Of a stretch of 64,000 nucleotides of DNA, positions 52,001-59,785 are shown piece by piece (position 1 is the first letter of the stretch; every line of letters starts with the position of its first letter). The notes beneath the pieces are model-generated. The model was not told the DNA's origin, did not search any database, and saw only the letters and a program-made list of their open reading frames with translations. Source of the stretch: Nocardioides sp. NBC_00368 (lineage in GTDB: Bacteria > Actinomycetota > Actinomycetes > Propionibacteriales > Nocardioidaceae); contig NZ_CP107970.1 of NCBI RefSeq assembly GCF_036090055.1, positions 5,973,001 to 6,037,000 of the forward strand, written 5' to 3'. The position numbers and the translations under genes are program-made.

Positions 52001-52468
52001 ACCGCCGAGACGCCCGCGCTGCCCGGTCTGGACCCGGTCGAGGAGACCCTCGCCGATCTCTGGGCGACCGGCGTGACCCCCGGCAGCCACCCCTTCGCCC
52101 ATCTCCGGGCCGGCCTGACCGCCGCCGGACTCCCGAGCATCGGCGACCTCCCCACCTCGGAGCCCGGCCGGCGCATCACCGTCGCCGGCCTGGTCACCCA
52201 CCGCCAGCGTCCCGGGACCGCGGGCGGCGTCACCTTCATCAACCTCGAGGACGAGACCGGCATGCTCAACGTCGTCTGCTCCGCCGGCCTGTGGCGGAAG
52301 CACCGCAAGATCGCGGTCTCCACCTCCGTCATGCTCATCCGCGGCATCCTCGAGCGCAACGACGGCGTGACCAACCTGGTCGCCGACCGCCTCGCCCCGC
52401 TCGAGGAGATTCACCCCGAGGCCGCCAAAGCCATCGCCTCCCGCCACCGCTCACGCGACTTCCGCTGA
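49043..52468 (+). CDS. dnaE2: Error-prone DNA polymerase III alpha subunit DnaE2
   Basis: A 1141-residue C-family polymerase. The PHP domain starts AELHAHSDFSFLDGA (H57, H59, D61). The palm has PDIDVDFDSDRREEV with the catalytic pair D460/D462, and RGSAAASAVCYALGI precedes it. Fingers motifs (FGFAESHALSFAKLVYASSW), tandem HhH motifs (VRGIGKDVAQRIV) and an OB-fold (RITVAGLVTHRQRPGTAGGV) follow. There is no clear C-terminal clamp-binding motif, as usual for DnaE2. With ImuA' and ImuB it performs SOS-induced lesion bypass and mutagenesis. It starts 22 bases after the long hairpin. Confidence 0.97.
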   Translation: MGWNNPEIPWKELERRLSGRPPSDPYGDAPISRRKKRLTEEEVRGPEGPVVPYAELHAHSDFSFLDGASSPSALVAEAIRQGLRGIAITDHDGFYGAPAFAEAAQKLGPTNGEQRLLTVYGAELSLGLTKPQNGIADPQGSHLLVLARGVEGYRQLAGAITEAQLRGDEKGRPTYDLDELADRARAGHWLILTGCRKGAVRQALTGTGPIAAARALRELTDRFGRDNVVVELTDRGHPTDAYDNDLLAGIAREAGLPTVATNNVHYATPDRHRVADALAAVRARRTLSEIAGWLPAGPVAYVRSGAEMEQLFRRYPGAVARSVEIAEECAFDLRKATPKLPKRGIPEGETAASRLRHLTEEGFAERYAQAYATDPEFVEKARERVEHELDVIESKDFPGYFVIVHDIVEFARGEGILCQGRGSAAASAVCYALGITAIDPVFYELPFERFISIHREEEPDIDVDFDSDRREEVIQWVYDRYGRRNAAQVANIVGYRPKMAVRDAAKALGHSPGQQDAWSKHVGYSRVEAPDDVGIPAPVLALAAEIHGAPRHLGIHSGGMVLTEEPIGEVVPIERARMDKRTVIQWDKDAAEYMGLVKFDLLGLGMLAALDHMMHLAREHLGEGWTLATIPKEEPAVYDMLCRADSIGVFQVESRAQIGTLPRLQPRCFYDLAIEIALIRPGPVQGGAVHPYVRRATGREPVSYSHELLIPVLERTRGVPLFQEQLMEMGRVLGDFSHDDADLLRRAMGSKRGVERIDSLKEKLYRGMRAKGMTEQTAKAVYTQILSFANFGFAESHALSFAKLVYASSWFKLHYPAAFLAGLLRAQPMGFYSPQSLTQDARRHGVEVRRPDLIRSQAAADLEPLDTEVSPTGKDDCRLDGTKTEWVPGTPDPTPEHRRDGNFAVRLGLDSVRGIGKDVAQRIVKARAEAPFKDSLDLSRRAGLERAQLEALATAGCLEVFTSSRRQALWQAGWTETEDQLEGVRFTAETPALPGLDPVEETLADLWATGVTPGSHPFAHLRAGLTAAGLPSIGDLPTSEPGRRITVAGLVTHRQRPGTAGGVTFINLEDETGMLNVVCSAGLWRKHRKIAVSTSVMLIRGILERNDGVTNLVADRLAPLEEIHPEAAKAIASRHRSRDFR

Positions 52469-52475
52469 CCCCGCC

Positions 52476-52578
52476 CCGAATCCGCAGAAATGGCGAGCCG
52501 ATTCTGTAGTTGTGGGCGACGAACGTAGAGATTCGTCGCCCACAACTACAGACTCGCGCCCCAGAACTACCGATTCGG
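52476..52578. repeat. 21-bp repeat array, locus 3, with 21-bp-arm palindrome
   Basis: Between the convergent dnaE2 and acetyltransferase genes, units with CTGTAGTTGTGGGCGACGA occur in direct and inverted form. Positions 52503-52523 and 52532-52552 are perfect reverse complements over 21 bp around an 8-base loop. Weaker flanking units (CGAATCCGCAGAAATGGCGA on the left; CCAGAACTACCGATTCGGCG on the right) keep the family core. It could also act as a bidirectional terminator. Confidence 0.9.
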
Positions 52579-52584
52579 CGAGAG

Positions 52585-53316
52585 TCAGGCGGGCGCGCGG
52601 AACAGCTCGAAGGTCGTACGCCGCCGCTCCTCGAACCCGAGGCCGAGGTAGACCGAGATGGCGCCGGTGTTGGCGACCGAGGCGTGCATCAGCGCGCGGG
52701 CGCCACGGGCGTGGATGTCGGCGGTGACTGCGCGGACGAGGCGGCCTGCGAGGCCGCGCCCACGGGCCTCGGGGGCGGTGCAGACGGCGCTGATCTCGAT
52801 CCAGCCGCCCGGGTGCATCCGCTGACCGGCCATGGCGACGAGGCGGCCCTCGTGGCGCAGCCCCAGATACGTACCCATCGTGTGGGTCGACTTCTCGAAC
52901 GGCCCGGGCTCGGTGCGGGCGACGAGGTCGAGCATCTCAGGCACGTCGGCGGCGTCGAGCACGACCGCCTCGGGATCGGGCGCCGCGGTGACCCGAGCAG
53001 TCTCGACGAGCTGGACCCCTTCGCCGCCGCCGACCAGCTCCCATCCCTCGCCGCAGACACCCGCGGCCCCGGTGATCAGCGCGGTCCCACCGGGCCCGAC
53101 GGCCGCGGCCAGGTCGCGCCATGCCTGAGCCGAACCCGGGTCGGAGACCGCGGCGAACGGCGAGACGTCGGGCCGGTAGCGACGAGCGAGCCCCGTACCC
53201 TCGGCGAGCGAGGCGTGCGCACCGGTCAGCGAGTGCCAGACCGGGTTGTCGAGAACATCGTCGAGAAGAAGATCTGGCTGCGAGACGGACACCCCAGGAT
53301 TTTCCCACCACCCCAT
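52585..53316 (-). CDS. GNAT-family N-acetyltransferase (FR47-like)
   Basis: A 243-residue protein whose C-terminal half is a GNAT domain: YLGLRHEGRLVAMAGQRM, ISAVCTAPEARGRGLAGRLV (the acetyl-CoA pyrophosphate loop RGRGLAGRL) and ALMHASVANTGAISVYLGLGFEERR. The N-terminal half (about 1-110) is family-specific, with no motif I recognise. Substrate unknown. The start is uncertain between ATG 53316 and a GTG at 53292; neither has a good ribosome binding site. Convergent with dnaE2 across the repeat array. Confidence 0.88.
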   Translation of the reverse strand: MGWWENPGVSVSQPDLLLDDVLDNPVWHSLTGAHASLAEGTGLARRYRPDVSPFAAVSDPGSAQAWRDLAAAVGPGGTALITGAAGVCGEGWELVGGGEGVQLVETARVTAAPDPEAVVLDAADVPEMLDLVARTEPGPFEKSTHTMGTYLGLRHEGRLVAMAGQRMHPGGWIEISAVCTAPEARGRGLAGRLVRAVTADIHARGARALMHASVANTGAISVYLGLGFEERRRTTFELFRAPA

Positions 53317-53362
53317 CAGGCGCGGTTAACCCTTTTCGACAGGTGGATCCGATAATGGAGGA

Positions 53363-54574
53363 GTGCCTTCCGCTCTGCCTCCCGGCGATCCCGCCCCCAC
53401 CGACGGGTCGCTCCCGGCCGACTCGCTGAGCACGCTGGGGGAGAAGGGCCTGGGCTTCTACGTCCACGTCCCGTTCTGCACGGTCCGGTGCGGCTACTGC
53501 GACTTCAACACCTACACCGCGATCGAGCTCGGCGAAGGCGTGAGCCGCCAGACGTACGCCGACCAGGCCATCGAGGAGGTCAGGCTGGCGCGCCGGGTGC
53601 TCGGTGACCGTGACAAGCCGGTCGACACCATCTTCTTCGGTGGCGGGACCCCGACGCTGCTGCCGGCGAAAGACCTCACCGGCATCCTCGACTCGATCAA
53701 GGACGAGTTCGGCCTCGCCGGCGACGTCGAGGTGACGACCGAGGCCAACCCCGACTCGGTCGACCTCGACTACCTGCGCACGCTGCGCGAGGGCGGCTTC
53801 ACCCGGCTCAGCTTCGGTATGCAGTCCGCGGTCCCGCACGTGCTGCACACCCTCGACCGCACGCATGACCCCGAACGGGTCCCGCTGGTCGTGGAATGGG
53901 CCCGCGAGGCGGGCTTCGAGCAGGTCTCCCTCGACCTCATCTACGGCACCCCGGGCGAGTCGATCGACGACTGGCGCACCAGCCTCGACACCGCACTGGC
54001 CAGCAACCCCGACCACATCTCGGCCTACTCGCTCATCGTCGAGGACGGCACCGCCCTGGCCCGACGGGTCAGGCGGGGCGAGCTCGAGATGCCCGACGAG
54101 GACGACCTGGCCGACAAGTACGAGCTCGCCGACGCCACCCTCCGAAAGCACGGCCTGACCTGGTACGAGGTCTCCAACTGGGCCACCGACGAGAGCCAGC
54201 GCTGCCGCCACAACATGCTCTACTGGCAGGGCGGCGACTGGTGGGGTGTCGGCCCCGGCGCCCACAGCCACGTCGGCGGCACCCGGTGGTGGAACGTCAA
54301 GCACCCCAAGGCGTACGCGGACCGCATCGGCAGCAACCAGAGTCCCGCCCACGCTCGCGAGATCCTCGCCGAGGAGGACCGCCGGGTCGAGTGCGTTCTC
54401 CTGGAGCTGCGGCTCGCCGACGGGCTCTCGACCCGGACGCTCGACGACGAGGGCCGCGCCGCCCTCCCCGAGCAGGTACGCCGCGGACTGATCACCGTCG
54501 ACGGCGACACGATCGTCCTCACCGACACCGGGCGGCTCCTCGCCGACGCCGTCGTCCGAGACCTGCTCCCCTGA
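53363..54574 (+). CDS. hemW: Radical SAM heme chaperone HemW
   Basis: A 403-residue radical SAM protein. The iron-sulfur motif CTVRCGYCDF (C39, C43, C46) lacks the fourth cysteine typical of true HemN coproporphyrinogen dehydrogenases, so this is the HemW type that delivers heme. TIFFGGGTPTLL, TTEANPDS, RLSFGMQSAVPHVL and DLIYGTPGE are further radical SAM/HemW motifs, and the C-terminal HemN-like domain contains GVGPGAHSHVGG. The GTG at 53363 follows GGAGGA, itself just after a GATAAT box (53351-53356), so the mRNA may be almost leaderless. Placed in the usual lepA-hemW-hrcA order. Confidence 0.93.
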   Translation: MPSALPPGDPAPTDGSLPADSLSTLGEKGLGFYVHVPFCTVRCGYCDFNTYTAIELGEGVSRQTYADQAIEEVRLARRVLGDRDKPVDTIFFGGGTPTLLPAKDLTGILDSIKDEFGLAGDVEVTTEANPDSVDLDYLRTLREGGFTRLSFGMQSAVPHVLHTLDRTHDPERVPLVVEWAREAGFEQVSLDLIYGTPGESIDDWRTSLDTALASNPDHISAYSLIVEDGTALARRVRRGELEMPDEDDLADKYELADATLRKHGLTWYEVSNWATDESQRCRHNMLYWQGGDWWGVGPGAHSHVGGTRWWNVKHPKAYADRIGSNQSPAHAREILAEEDRRVECVLLELRLADGLSTRTLDDEGRAALPEQVRRGLITVDGDTIVLTDTGRLLADAVVRDLLP

Positions 54575-54683
54575 TCAGCCCTGAGGATCCCTGAGCAGCC
54601 CTGAGGCTGGGACCTTGGTCCTGACCGAAGGATCAGGGGTGATCCTGATTGGTAAAGAGCCTCCGACAGGGGAGAGTGGAGCC

Positions 54684-54878
54684 ATGGCAACCACAACCCT
54701 TTCCCGTCCTCAGAACGACAAATGGATCGCCGGCGTCTGCGGCGGCCTCGGCCAGCGCTTCGGTATCAACTCGAACCTGATCCGGCTGGCCTTCGTCCTC
54801 TCCTGCCTGCTTCCCGGACCGCAGGTGGTGGTCTACCTCGTGCTGTGGATCATCATGCCCAAGAAGTCGTCCTACTGA
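54684..54878 (+). CDS. PspC domain membrane protein
   Basis: A 64-residue protein made of one PspC domain: NDKWIAGVCGGLGQRFGINS, LIRLAFVLSCLLPGPQVVVYL and a C-terminal IIMPKK. It has one or two membrane segments and belongs to the phage-shock/envelope-stress family. GGGGAGAGTGG precedes the ATG at 54684. The upstream 100 bases contain three CCCTGAG repeats of unknown meaning. It stands alone and is convergent with the DUF3097 gene, eight bases apart. Confidence 0.92.
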   Translation: MATTTLSRPQNDKWIAGVCGGLGQRFGINSNLIRLAFVLSCLLPGPQVVVYLVLWIIMPKKSSY

Positions 54879-54885
54879 CGGAGCC

Positions 54886-55734
54886 TCAGACCGGCTCAGT
54901 GACGAAGTCGATCAGTTCCTCGACCCGCCCGAGCAGGTCGGGCTCGAGGTCGCCGAACGAGTTGACCCGTCCCAGGATGTGCTTCCAGGCTCGGGCGATG
55001 TCGGCCTGGTCACGGTGGGGCCAGCCCATGTGCTGGCAGATGCCCTTCTTCCACTCCACCGAGCGTGGCACGGAAGGCCAGGCCTCCAGCCCGAGCCGGG
55101 CCGGCTTGACGGCCTGCCACACATCGATGAACGGATGACCGACGATCAGCACGTGCTGGCCGACCGCGGAGCGCCGGATCGACTCCGCGATCCGGGCCTC
55201 CTTCGAGCCCTTGACGAGGTGGTCGACGAGCACCCCGACCCGCCGCTCGCGGCTGGGCCGGAAGGAGACGAGGTGGTCGGCGAGGTCGTCGACGCCACCG
55301 AGATACTCGACGACCACGCCCTCGATCCGCAGGTCGTCGCCCCAGATCTTCTCGACCAGCTCGGCGTCGTGACGTCCCTCGACGAAGATCCGTGACTCGC
55401 GCGCGACCCGCGCCTTGACGTCGGAGACGGCCACCGAGCCCGACGCGGTGCGGGTGGGCTTCGCTGGCGCGGCGCGGGTCACCGGGGGAGTGAGGATGAC
55501 CGGTTTGCCCTCGAGCCAGAAGCCCGGCCCGAGTGGGAACGTACGCCGCTTGCCGTGCCGGTCCTCCAGGGTCAGCGTGTGCAGGTCGCGGTCGATCCGC
55601 ACGATCTCGCCGACGAAGTCGGTCTCGACCTCCTCCACCACCGCACCCAGCTCGGCGGGAGTCTCGACGGCACGCCCGTGCTTGGGCTTCTTCCAGTCGC
55701 CGGCCAGGACGTCGGAGCCGTAGCGATCGCTCAT
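54886..55734 (-). CDS. DUF3097 protein with Toprim-like segment
   Basis: A 282-residue actinobacterial protein of the DUF3097 family (MSDRYGSDVLAGDWKKPKHG). Residues about 115-205 (SRIFVEGRHDAELVEKIWGD, then VGVLVDHLVKGSKEARI) have the Glu then Asp-rich layout of a Toprim nuclease/primase domain, with a beta-barrel-like N-terminal part (VGEIVRIDRDLHTLTLEDRHGKRR). That suggests nucleic acid handling, but no activity is established to my knowledge. Its position beside hemW and hrcA is conserved in actinobacteria. Confidence 0.88.
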   Translation of the reverse strand: MSDRYGSDVLAGDWKKPKHGRAVETPAELGAVVEEVETDFVGEIVRIDRDLHTLTLEDRHGKRRTFPLGPGFWLEGKPVILTPPVTRAAPAKPTRTASGSVAVSDVKARVARESRIFVEGRHDAELVEKIWGDDLRIEGVVVEYLGGVDDLADHLVSFRPSRERRVGVLVDHLVKGSKEARIAESIRRSAVGQHVLIVGHPFIDVWQAVKPARLGLEAWPSVPRSVEWKKGICQHMGWPHRDQADIARAWKHILGRVNSFGDLEPDLLGRVEELIDFVTEPV

Positions 55735-55753
55735 CCGGGGAACGCTACAAGGT

Positions 55754-56026
55754 TCAGCAGCGAGAACCGGTGAGCACGCGCCCGAGCTGCTCGAGAACCT
55801 CGTCCGGCGTGGCCGCGGTCTGCGGGAACCGGAAGGTCACGTGGTGGCCGCCGTCGAGGGTGATCCAGGAGACGTCGACGCTCTCCGCGGTGAGGTGGGA
55901 GAGGCGTACGCCCACGATGTGACGCGGCCGGAGCCCGAGCCGCGCCGAGAGCGAACGGCACAGGTCGGCCTGGTGCTCGTCGTTGGCGTGGGCCGTGATG
56001 CGGACCAGCAGATCGTCGGCGATCAT
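55754..56026 (-). CDS. DUF2470-like small protein, iron-regulated
   Basis: A 90-residue protein with ITAHANDEHQADLCRSLSAR near the N-terminus and VTFRFPQTAATPDEVLEQLG near the C-terminus, the pattern of the DUF2470 domain found alone or fused to split-barrel heme oxygenase/HugZ-like proteins. No catalytic domain is present. An iron box lies 41 bases upstream of its ATG, so expression should rise when iron is scarce. A role in heme or iron use is therefore likely, but it is inference from domain and regulation. It is divergent from hrcA. Confidence 0.78.
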   Translation of the reverse strand: MIADDLLVRITAHANDEHQADLCRSLSARLGLRPRHIVGVRLSHLTAESVDVSWITLDGGHHVTFRFPQTAATPDEVLEQLGRVLTGSRC

Positions 56027-56066
56027 GGGACTCTCCAGTGGGGCGGAAGCAGTGAAGCAATGGCTC

Positions 56067-56085
56067 TAAGGTCAGCCTAACCTAA
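56067..56085 (-). promoter_or_regulatory. IdeR/DtxR iron box
   Basis: On the minus strand TTAGGTTAGGCTGACCTTA matches 17 of 19 positions of the iron-box consensus TTAGGTTAGSCTAACCTAA. It lies 41 bases before the DUF2470-like start, a suitable place for IdeR repression with Fe2+. It could also reach the divergent hrcA promoter about 100 bases away, but CIRCE is closer. Confidence 0.85.
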
Positions 56086-56171
56086 GGCTATCTCGATGGC
56101 GAGAGAAGTAATCCGTGCCACAGAACGGAGCGGCCACCGGAAACTGGTTCCTGTGATACGAACCGGTAGGA

Positions 56172-56198
56172 TTGGCACTCGCACGGAATGAGTGCCAG
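56172..56198 (+). promoter_or_regulatory. CIRCE element, HrcA operator
   Basis: TTGGCACTC and GAGTGCCAG are separated by nine bases, matching CIRCE (TTAGCACTC-N9-GAGTGCTAA) with compensating changes that keep the symmetry. It lies 25 bases before the hrcA ATG, so HrcA should repress its own operon. Confidence 0.93.
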
Positions 56199-56222
56199 GC
56201 AGCCAGGACGATAGGAGCGCAG

Positions 56223-57257
56223 ATGCAGAACGAACGCAGGCTCTCCGTCCTCCGGGCGATCGTCGAGGACTACGTGAAGACCGAGGAGCCGGTCGGCTCC
56301 AAGGCGCTCGTGGAGCGTCACGGCCTGGGCGTCTCGCCGGCGACGGTACGCAACGACATGGCCGCGCTGGAGGAGGAGGGCTACATCACCGCCCCCCACA
56401 CCAGCGCCGGACGGGTGCCCACCGACAAGGGCTACCGGCTCTTCGTCGACCGGCTGACCACGGTCAAGCCGATGACCGCGGCCGAGAAGCGGGCGATCGC
56501 CGGCTTCCTCGACGGGGCGGTCGACCTCGACGACGTCGTCACCCGCTCGACCCGGCTGCTCTCCCAGCTGACCCGCCAGGTCGCGGTGGTGCAGTACCCG
56601 ACGCTGAGCCGCTCGACCGTCCGCCACGTCGAGCTGGTCTCCCTGGCCCCGACCAGACTCCTGCTCGTGCTCATCCTCAGCACCGGTCGCGTCGAGCAGC
56701 GGCTGCTCGAGGTGACCGAGGAGGTCTCCGAGGAGACCCTCGCCGCGCTGCGCACCCAGATCAACTCGGCGGTCGCCGGCGTCGTCATCGCCGCGGCCGG
56801 CGAGGCGCTGCGCACGATCGCCCAGCCGACGGACCAGCCCGACGACGCCCCGCGGGATCCGCTCGCGTCCGCGGTGGCGGAGGCCCTGATCGAGGCGATG
56901 AACGACCACCGCTCCGACGAGCGGATCTCCATCGGCGGCACCAGCAACCTGGCCCGTTTCGGCGACAGCTTCGACACCGCCGTACGCCCGCTGCTGGAGG
57001 CTCTCGAGGAGCACGTCGTCCTGCTGAAGCTGATGGGCGAGGCGACCGCGGGCGGGCTGGTCACGGTGCGGATCGGTGCCGAGGGCCCCTACCAGGAGCT
57101 CTCGCAGACCAGCGTGGTCGCGACCGGCTACGGACCTGGCGACGAGGCGCTGGCCACGCTCGGCGTGGTCGGGCCGACCCGGATGGACTACCCCGGATCC
57201 ATGGCAGCGGTGCGCGCGGTCGCGCGCTACCTCTCCCGGATCCTCGACGAGGCTTGA
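56223..57257 (+). CDS. hrcA: Heat-inducible transcription repressor HrcA
   Basis: A 344-residue repressor that binds CIRCE and is kept active by GroEL. The winged helix ([20 protein letters not shown] then [30 protein letters not shown]) is N-terminal. The GAF-like middle and dimerisation domain follow, and the C-terminus has [20 protein letters not shown] and [24 protein letters not shown] precedes the ATG at 56223; an upstream in-frame ATG lies inside CIRCE and is rejected. It is followed by dnaJ 37 bases on. Confidence 0.97.
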   Translation: MQNERRLSVLRAIVEDYVKTEEPVGSKALVERHGLGVSPATVRNDMAALEEEGYITAPHTSAGRVPTDKGYRLFVDRLTTVKPMTAAEKRAIAGFLDGAVDLDDVVTRSTRLLSQLTRQVAVVQYPTLSRSTVRHVELVSLAPTRLLLVLILSTGRVEQRLLEVTEEVSEETLAALRTQINSAVAGVVIAAAGEALRTIAQPTDQPDDAPRDPLASAVAEALIEAMNDHRSDERISIGGTSNLARFGDSFDTAVRPLLEALEEHVVLLKLMGEATAGGLVTVRIGAEGPYQELSQTSVVATGYGPGDEALATLGVVGPTRMDYPGSMAAVRAVARYLSRILDEA

Positions 57258-57294
57258 GCAGCAGACTCGATTCAAGGAAGATCAGCGAACTTCG

Positions 57295-58488
57295 ATGGCA
57301 GGAAGACCCACGTTGGACCCCTATGAGCTCCTCGGTGTCGACAAGGACGCCGACGACGCAACGATCAAGAAGGCGTACCGGAAGCTGGCGCGCCAGTATC
57401 ACCCTGACGTCAACCCCGACGCGGAGTCGCAGGAGAAGTTCAAGGAGATCTCCCACGCCTACGAGGTGCTGAGCGACCCGCAGAAGCGGGCTGCGTACGA
57501 CCGCGGCGGTGACCCGTTCGGCGGCGGTTTCGGTGCGCAGGGTGCGGGCTTCTCCTTCACCGACATCATGGACGCCTTCTTCGGCGGCGCCGGTGCGGGC
57601 ACCGGAGGCGCCGGGCGTGGCCCCCGTCCCCGCGTACGCCGCGGGCAGGACGCCCTCATCCGGCTCGACATCGACCTGGCCGAGGCCGCCTTCGGCGTCA
57701 CCCGCGACCTCAAGGTCGACACCGCGGTCGTCTGTGACACCTGTGGCGGCGAGGGTGCCGCCGAGGGCTCCCACCCGATCCCGTGCGAGACCTGTCACGG
57801 TCAGGGCGAGGTCGCGGTCGTGCAGCGCTCCTTCCTGGGCGAGATCCGCACGCTGCGCCCCTGCTCGGCCTGCAACGGCTTCGGCACCGTCATCCCCGAC
57901 CCGTGCCGCGACTGCAGCGGCGAGGGCCGGGTCCGCTCCCACCGCACCCTGACCGTCAAGATCCCGCCGGGCGTCGACGACGGCACCCGGGTGCAGCTCG
58001 CCGAGCAGGGCGAGATCGGACCCGGCGGTGGCCCCGCCGGAGACCTCTACGTCGAGATCCACGTCGCCAAGCACGCCACCTTCACCCGGAGGGGCAACGA
58101 CCTGCACTGCACCGCGAAGGTGCCGATGACCGCGGCCGCGCTCGGCACCACGCTCAACCTGCCGACGCTCGAGGCCGACCTCGTCGGTGACGGTGCCGAC
58201 CAGATCGACCCCGAGGACGCCTCGATCCAGATCGACCTCAAGCCCGGCACCCAGTCCGGCACCGACCACGTCCTACGTGGCCGTGGTGTGCCCGGCCTGC
58301 GTGGCGGCCGCGGCGACCTGATCGTGACCATCAACGTGGAGACCCCCACCAAGCTCGACCTCGAGCAGGAGGCGCTGCTGCGCCAGCTCGCCGAGATGCG
58401 CGGTGAGGAGTCCGTCCAGGGGCAGCTGAAGGCGGCCCACAAGGGCGGCGTCTTCTCCTGGTTCAAGGACACCCTCAACGGGCACTGA
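57295..58488 (+). CDS. dnaJ: Molecular chaperone DnaJ
   Basis: A 397-residue Hsp40 co-chaperone. The J domain ([23 protein letters not shown] in QYHPDVNP) is followed by a Gly/Phe region ([18 protein letters not shown]). Four CxxCxGxG zinc motifs come next ([32 protein letters not shown]), then the C-terminal substrate domains with [18 protein letters not shown]. It is the second, hrcA-linked DnaJ typical of actinobacteria. The ATG at 57295 follows AAGGAAG at a long spacing; a TTG at 57313 is an alternative. Likely under the HrcA/CIRCE promoter. Confidence 0.96.
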   Translation: MAGRPTLDPYELLGVDKDADDATIKKAYRKLARQYHPDVNPDAESQEKFKEISHAYEVLSDPQKRAAYDRGGDPFGGGFGAQGAGFSFTDIMDAFFGGAGAGTGGAGRGPRPRVRRGQDALIRLDIDLAEAAFGVTRDLKVDTAVVCDTCGGEGAAEGSHPIPCETCHGQGEVAVVQRSFLGEIRTLRPCSACNGFGTVIPDPCRDCSGEGRVRSHRTLTVKIPPGVDDGTRVQLAEQGEIGPGGGPAGDLYVEIHVAKHATFTRRGNDLHCTAKVPMTAAALGTTLNLPTLEADLVGDGADQIDPEDASIQIDLKPGTQSGTDHVLRGRGVPGLRGGRGDLIVTINVETPTKLDLEQEALLRQLAEMRGEESVQGQLKAAHKGGVFSWFKDTLNGH

Positions 58489-58505
58489 GACAGGCATACT
58501 GAGTC

Positions 58506-59249
58506 ATGACCCTTCCCGTTCACCTCGTCGACTCGCTCGCCGGCACCCGCGTTGGCGACGCGGTCGAGGTGAGCGGTGACGAGGGCCACCACGCGGTGGT
58601 CGTACGCCGCCTCCGGGTCGGCGAGGAGGTCGTGCTCACCGACGGCGCCGGCGAGGGCGTCACCGGCACGATCACGCAGACCACCAAGAGGTCGATGACC
58701 GTGCGCGTCGACGAGATCATCCTCGGCGACGCACCGCCCGAGCCCTCGCTGACGGTGGTCCAGGCGTTGCCCAAGGGCGACCGCGGCGAGCTCGCCGTCG
58801 AGATGGTCACCGAGATCGGCGCTGCCCGCATCGTCCCGTGGGCCGCGGCCCGCTCGGTCGCCGTCTGGAAGGGCGAGCGTGCGGTCAAGTCGCTCGCCCG
58901 CTGGCGGGCCACCGCCCGCGAGGCCGCCAAGCAGTCCCGCCGGCTGTGGCATCCCGAGGTGGCGCCGTTGGCCACCACCGATGCCGTCGTCTCGATGATC
59001 GAGGCCGCCGACGTCGCCGTCGTCCTCCACGAGGAGGGCACCCTCCCGCTGGGTGCGGTTCCGGTCATCGACAAGGGCAGCATTCTCGTCGTGGTCGGCC
59101 CCGAGGGCGGCCTGACGGTCGACGAGATCGCGCTGTTCGAGAAGGCCGGTGCCACCACCATCCGCCTCGGCGGCGAGGTCCTGCGCACCTCCACCGCCGG
59201 CGTGGCGGCCTGCGCCGCCCTGCTGGCCCGCACCCGTCGCTGGGACTGA
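58506..59249 (+). CDS. rsmE: 16S rRNA (uracil-1498-N3)-methyltransferase RsmE
   Basis: A 247-residue SPOUT methyltransferase that methylates U1498 of 16S rRNA. It has an N-terminal PUA-like domain (VSGDEGHHAVVVRRLRVGEE) and a C-terminal knotted domain with QALPKGDRGELAVEMVTEIG, ARWRATAREAAKQSRR, VVGPEGGLTVDEI and LGGEVLRTSTAGVAACAAL, the SAM-binding knot. It follows dnaJ by 17 bases, the usual order, and is probably co-transcribed with hrcA-dnaJ. Confidence 0.96.
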   Translation: MTLPVHLVDSLAGTRVGDAVEVSGDEGHHAVVVRRLRVGEEVVLTDGAGEGVTGTITQTTKRSMTVRVDEIILGDAPPEPSLTVVQALPKGDRGELAVEMVTEIGAARIVPWAAARSVAVWKGERAVKSLARWRATAREAAKQSRRLWHPEVAPLATTDAVVSMIEAADVAVVLHEEGTLPLGAVPVIDKGSILVVVGPEGGLTVDEIALFEKAGATTIRLGGEVLRTSTAGVAACAALLARTRRWD

Positions 59250-59308
59250 CCACCGACTCCTCGGCGTGGTGGGTTCCTCGTTCGGGGGTGGCGAGTGAGT
59301 ATGGAGAC

Positions 59309-59770
59309 ATGAGGAGCACACGCACTCGTCCGGTGGGTCTCGTCATCGCTCTCGCGCTCTGCGCCGTGCTGGCCGGCGGGTGCGGCGACGACGACGCGGT
59401 CGCCGAGGACCCGGCGACCTCGGCCCAGCCGTCCGAGGAGCCGTCGGCGCTGCCACGCACCGCCGAGCTGATCACGCTCGTGACGCCCGCCGAGGGCGCG
59501 ACGGTGTCGGGCAGCTTCGAGGCCTCCGGCAAGGCCAACTCTGTCGAGGCGAACGTGCCGTGGGAGATCCGTGACGGATCCGGCGAGACCGTGCTCGAGG
59601 GTCACGCGACCGCGGAGGGCTGGATGGACAAGCTCTACCCGTGGACGACGACGGTCGACGTCTCCGAGCTCGAGCCCGGGACGTACCTCTTCATCGCCCG
59701 CACCGACGACACCTCCGACGGCGAGGGGAAGCCTTCGGAGGAAGTTGGTGCCCGGATCACCGTCGAATAG
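59309..59770 (+). CDS. Secreted lipoprotein with Gmad2-like domain
   Basis: A 153-residue lipoprotein. The signal peptide (STRTRPVGLVIALALCAVLA) ends in the lipobox LAGGC. After an acidic Ser/Pro linker comes a single immunoglobulin-like domain (LITLVTPAEGATVSGSFEAS, ANVPWEIRDGSGETVLEGHA, VDVSELEPGTYLFIARTDD), resembling the Gmad2 domain of spore-germination-related proteins. It is probably a surface-exposed structural or binding protein. It starts 59 bases after rsmE. Confidence 0.83.
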   Translation: MRSTRTRPVGLVIALALCAVLAGGCGDDDAVAEDPATSAQPSEEPSALPRTAELITLVTPAEGATVSGSFEASGKANSVEANVPWEIRDGSGETVLEGHATAEGWMDKLYPWTTTVDVSELEPGTYLFIARTDDTSDGEGKPSEEVGARITVE

Positions 59771-59785
59771 GACATCATCGCTACC

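Noticed and set aside
54575..54683. tRNA or small RNA gene before pspC
   Set aside because: Repeated CCCTGAG and GATCC/GGATC motifs fold locally, but no cloverleaf, CCA end or promoter could be drawn.
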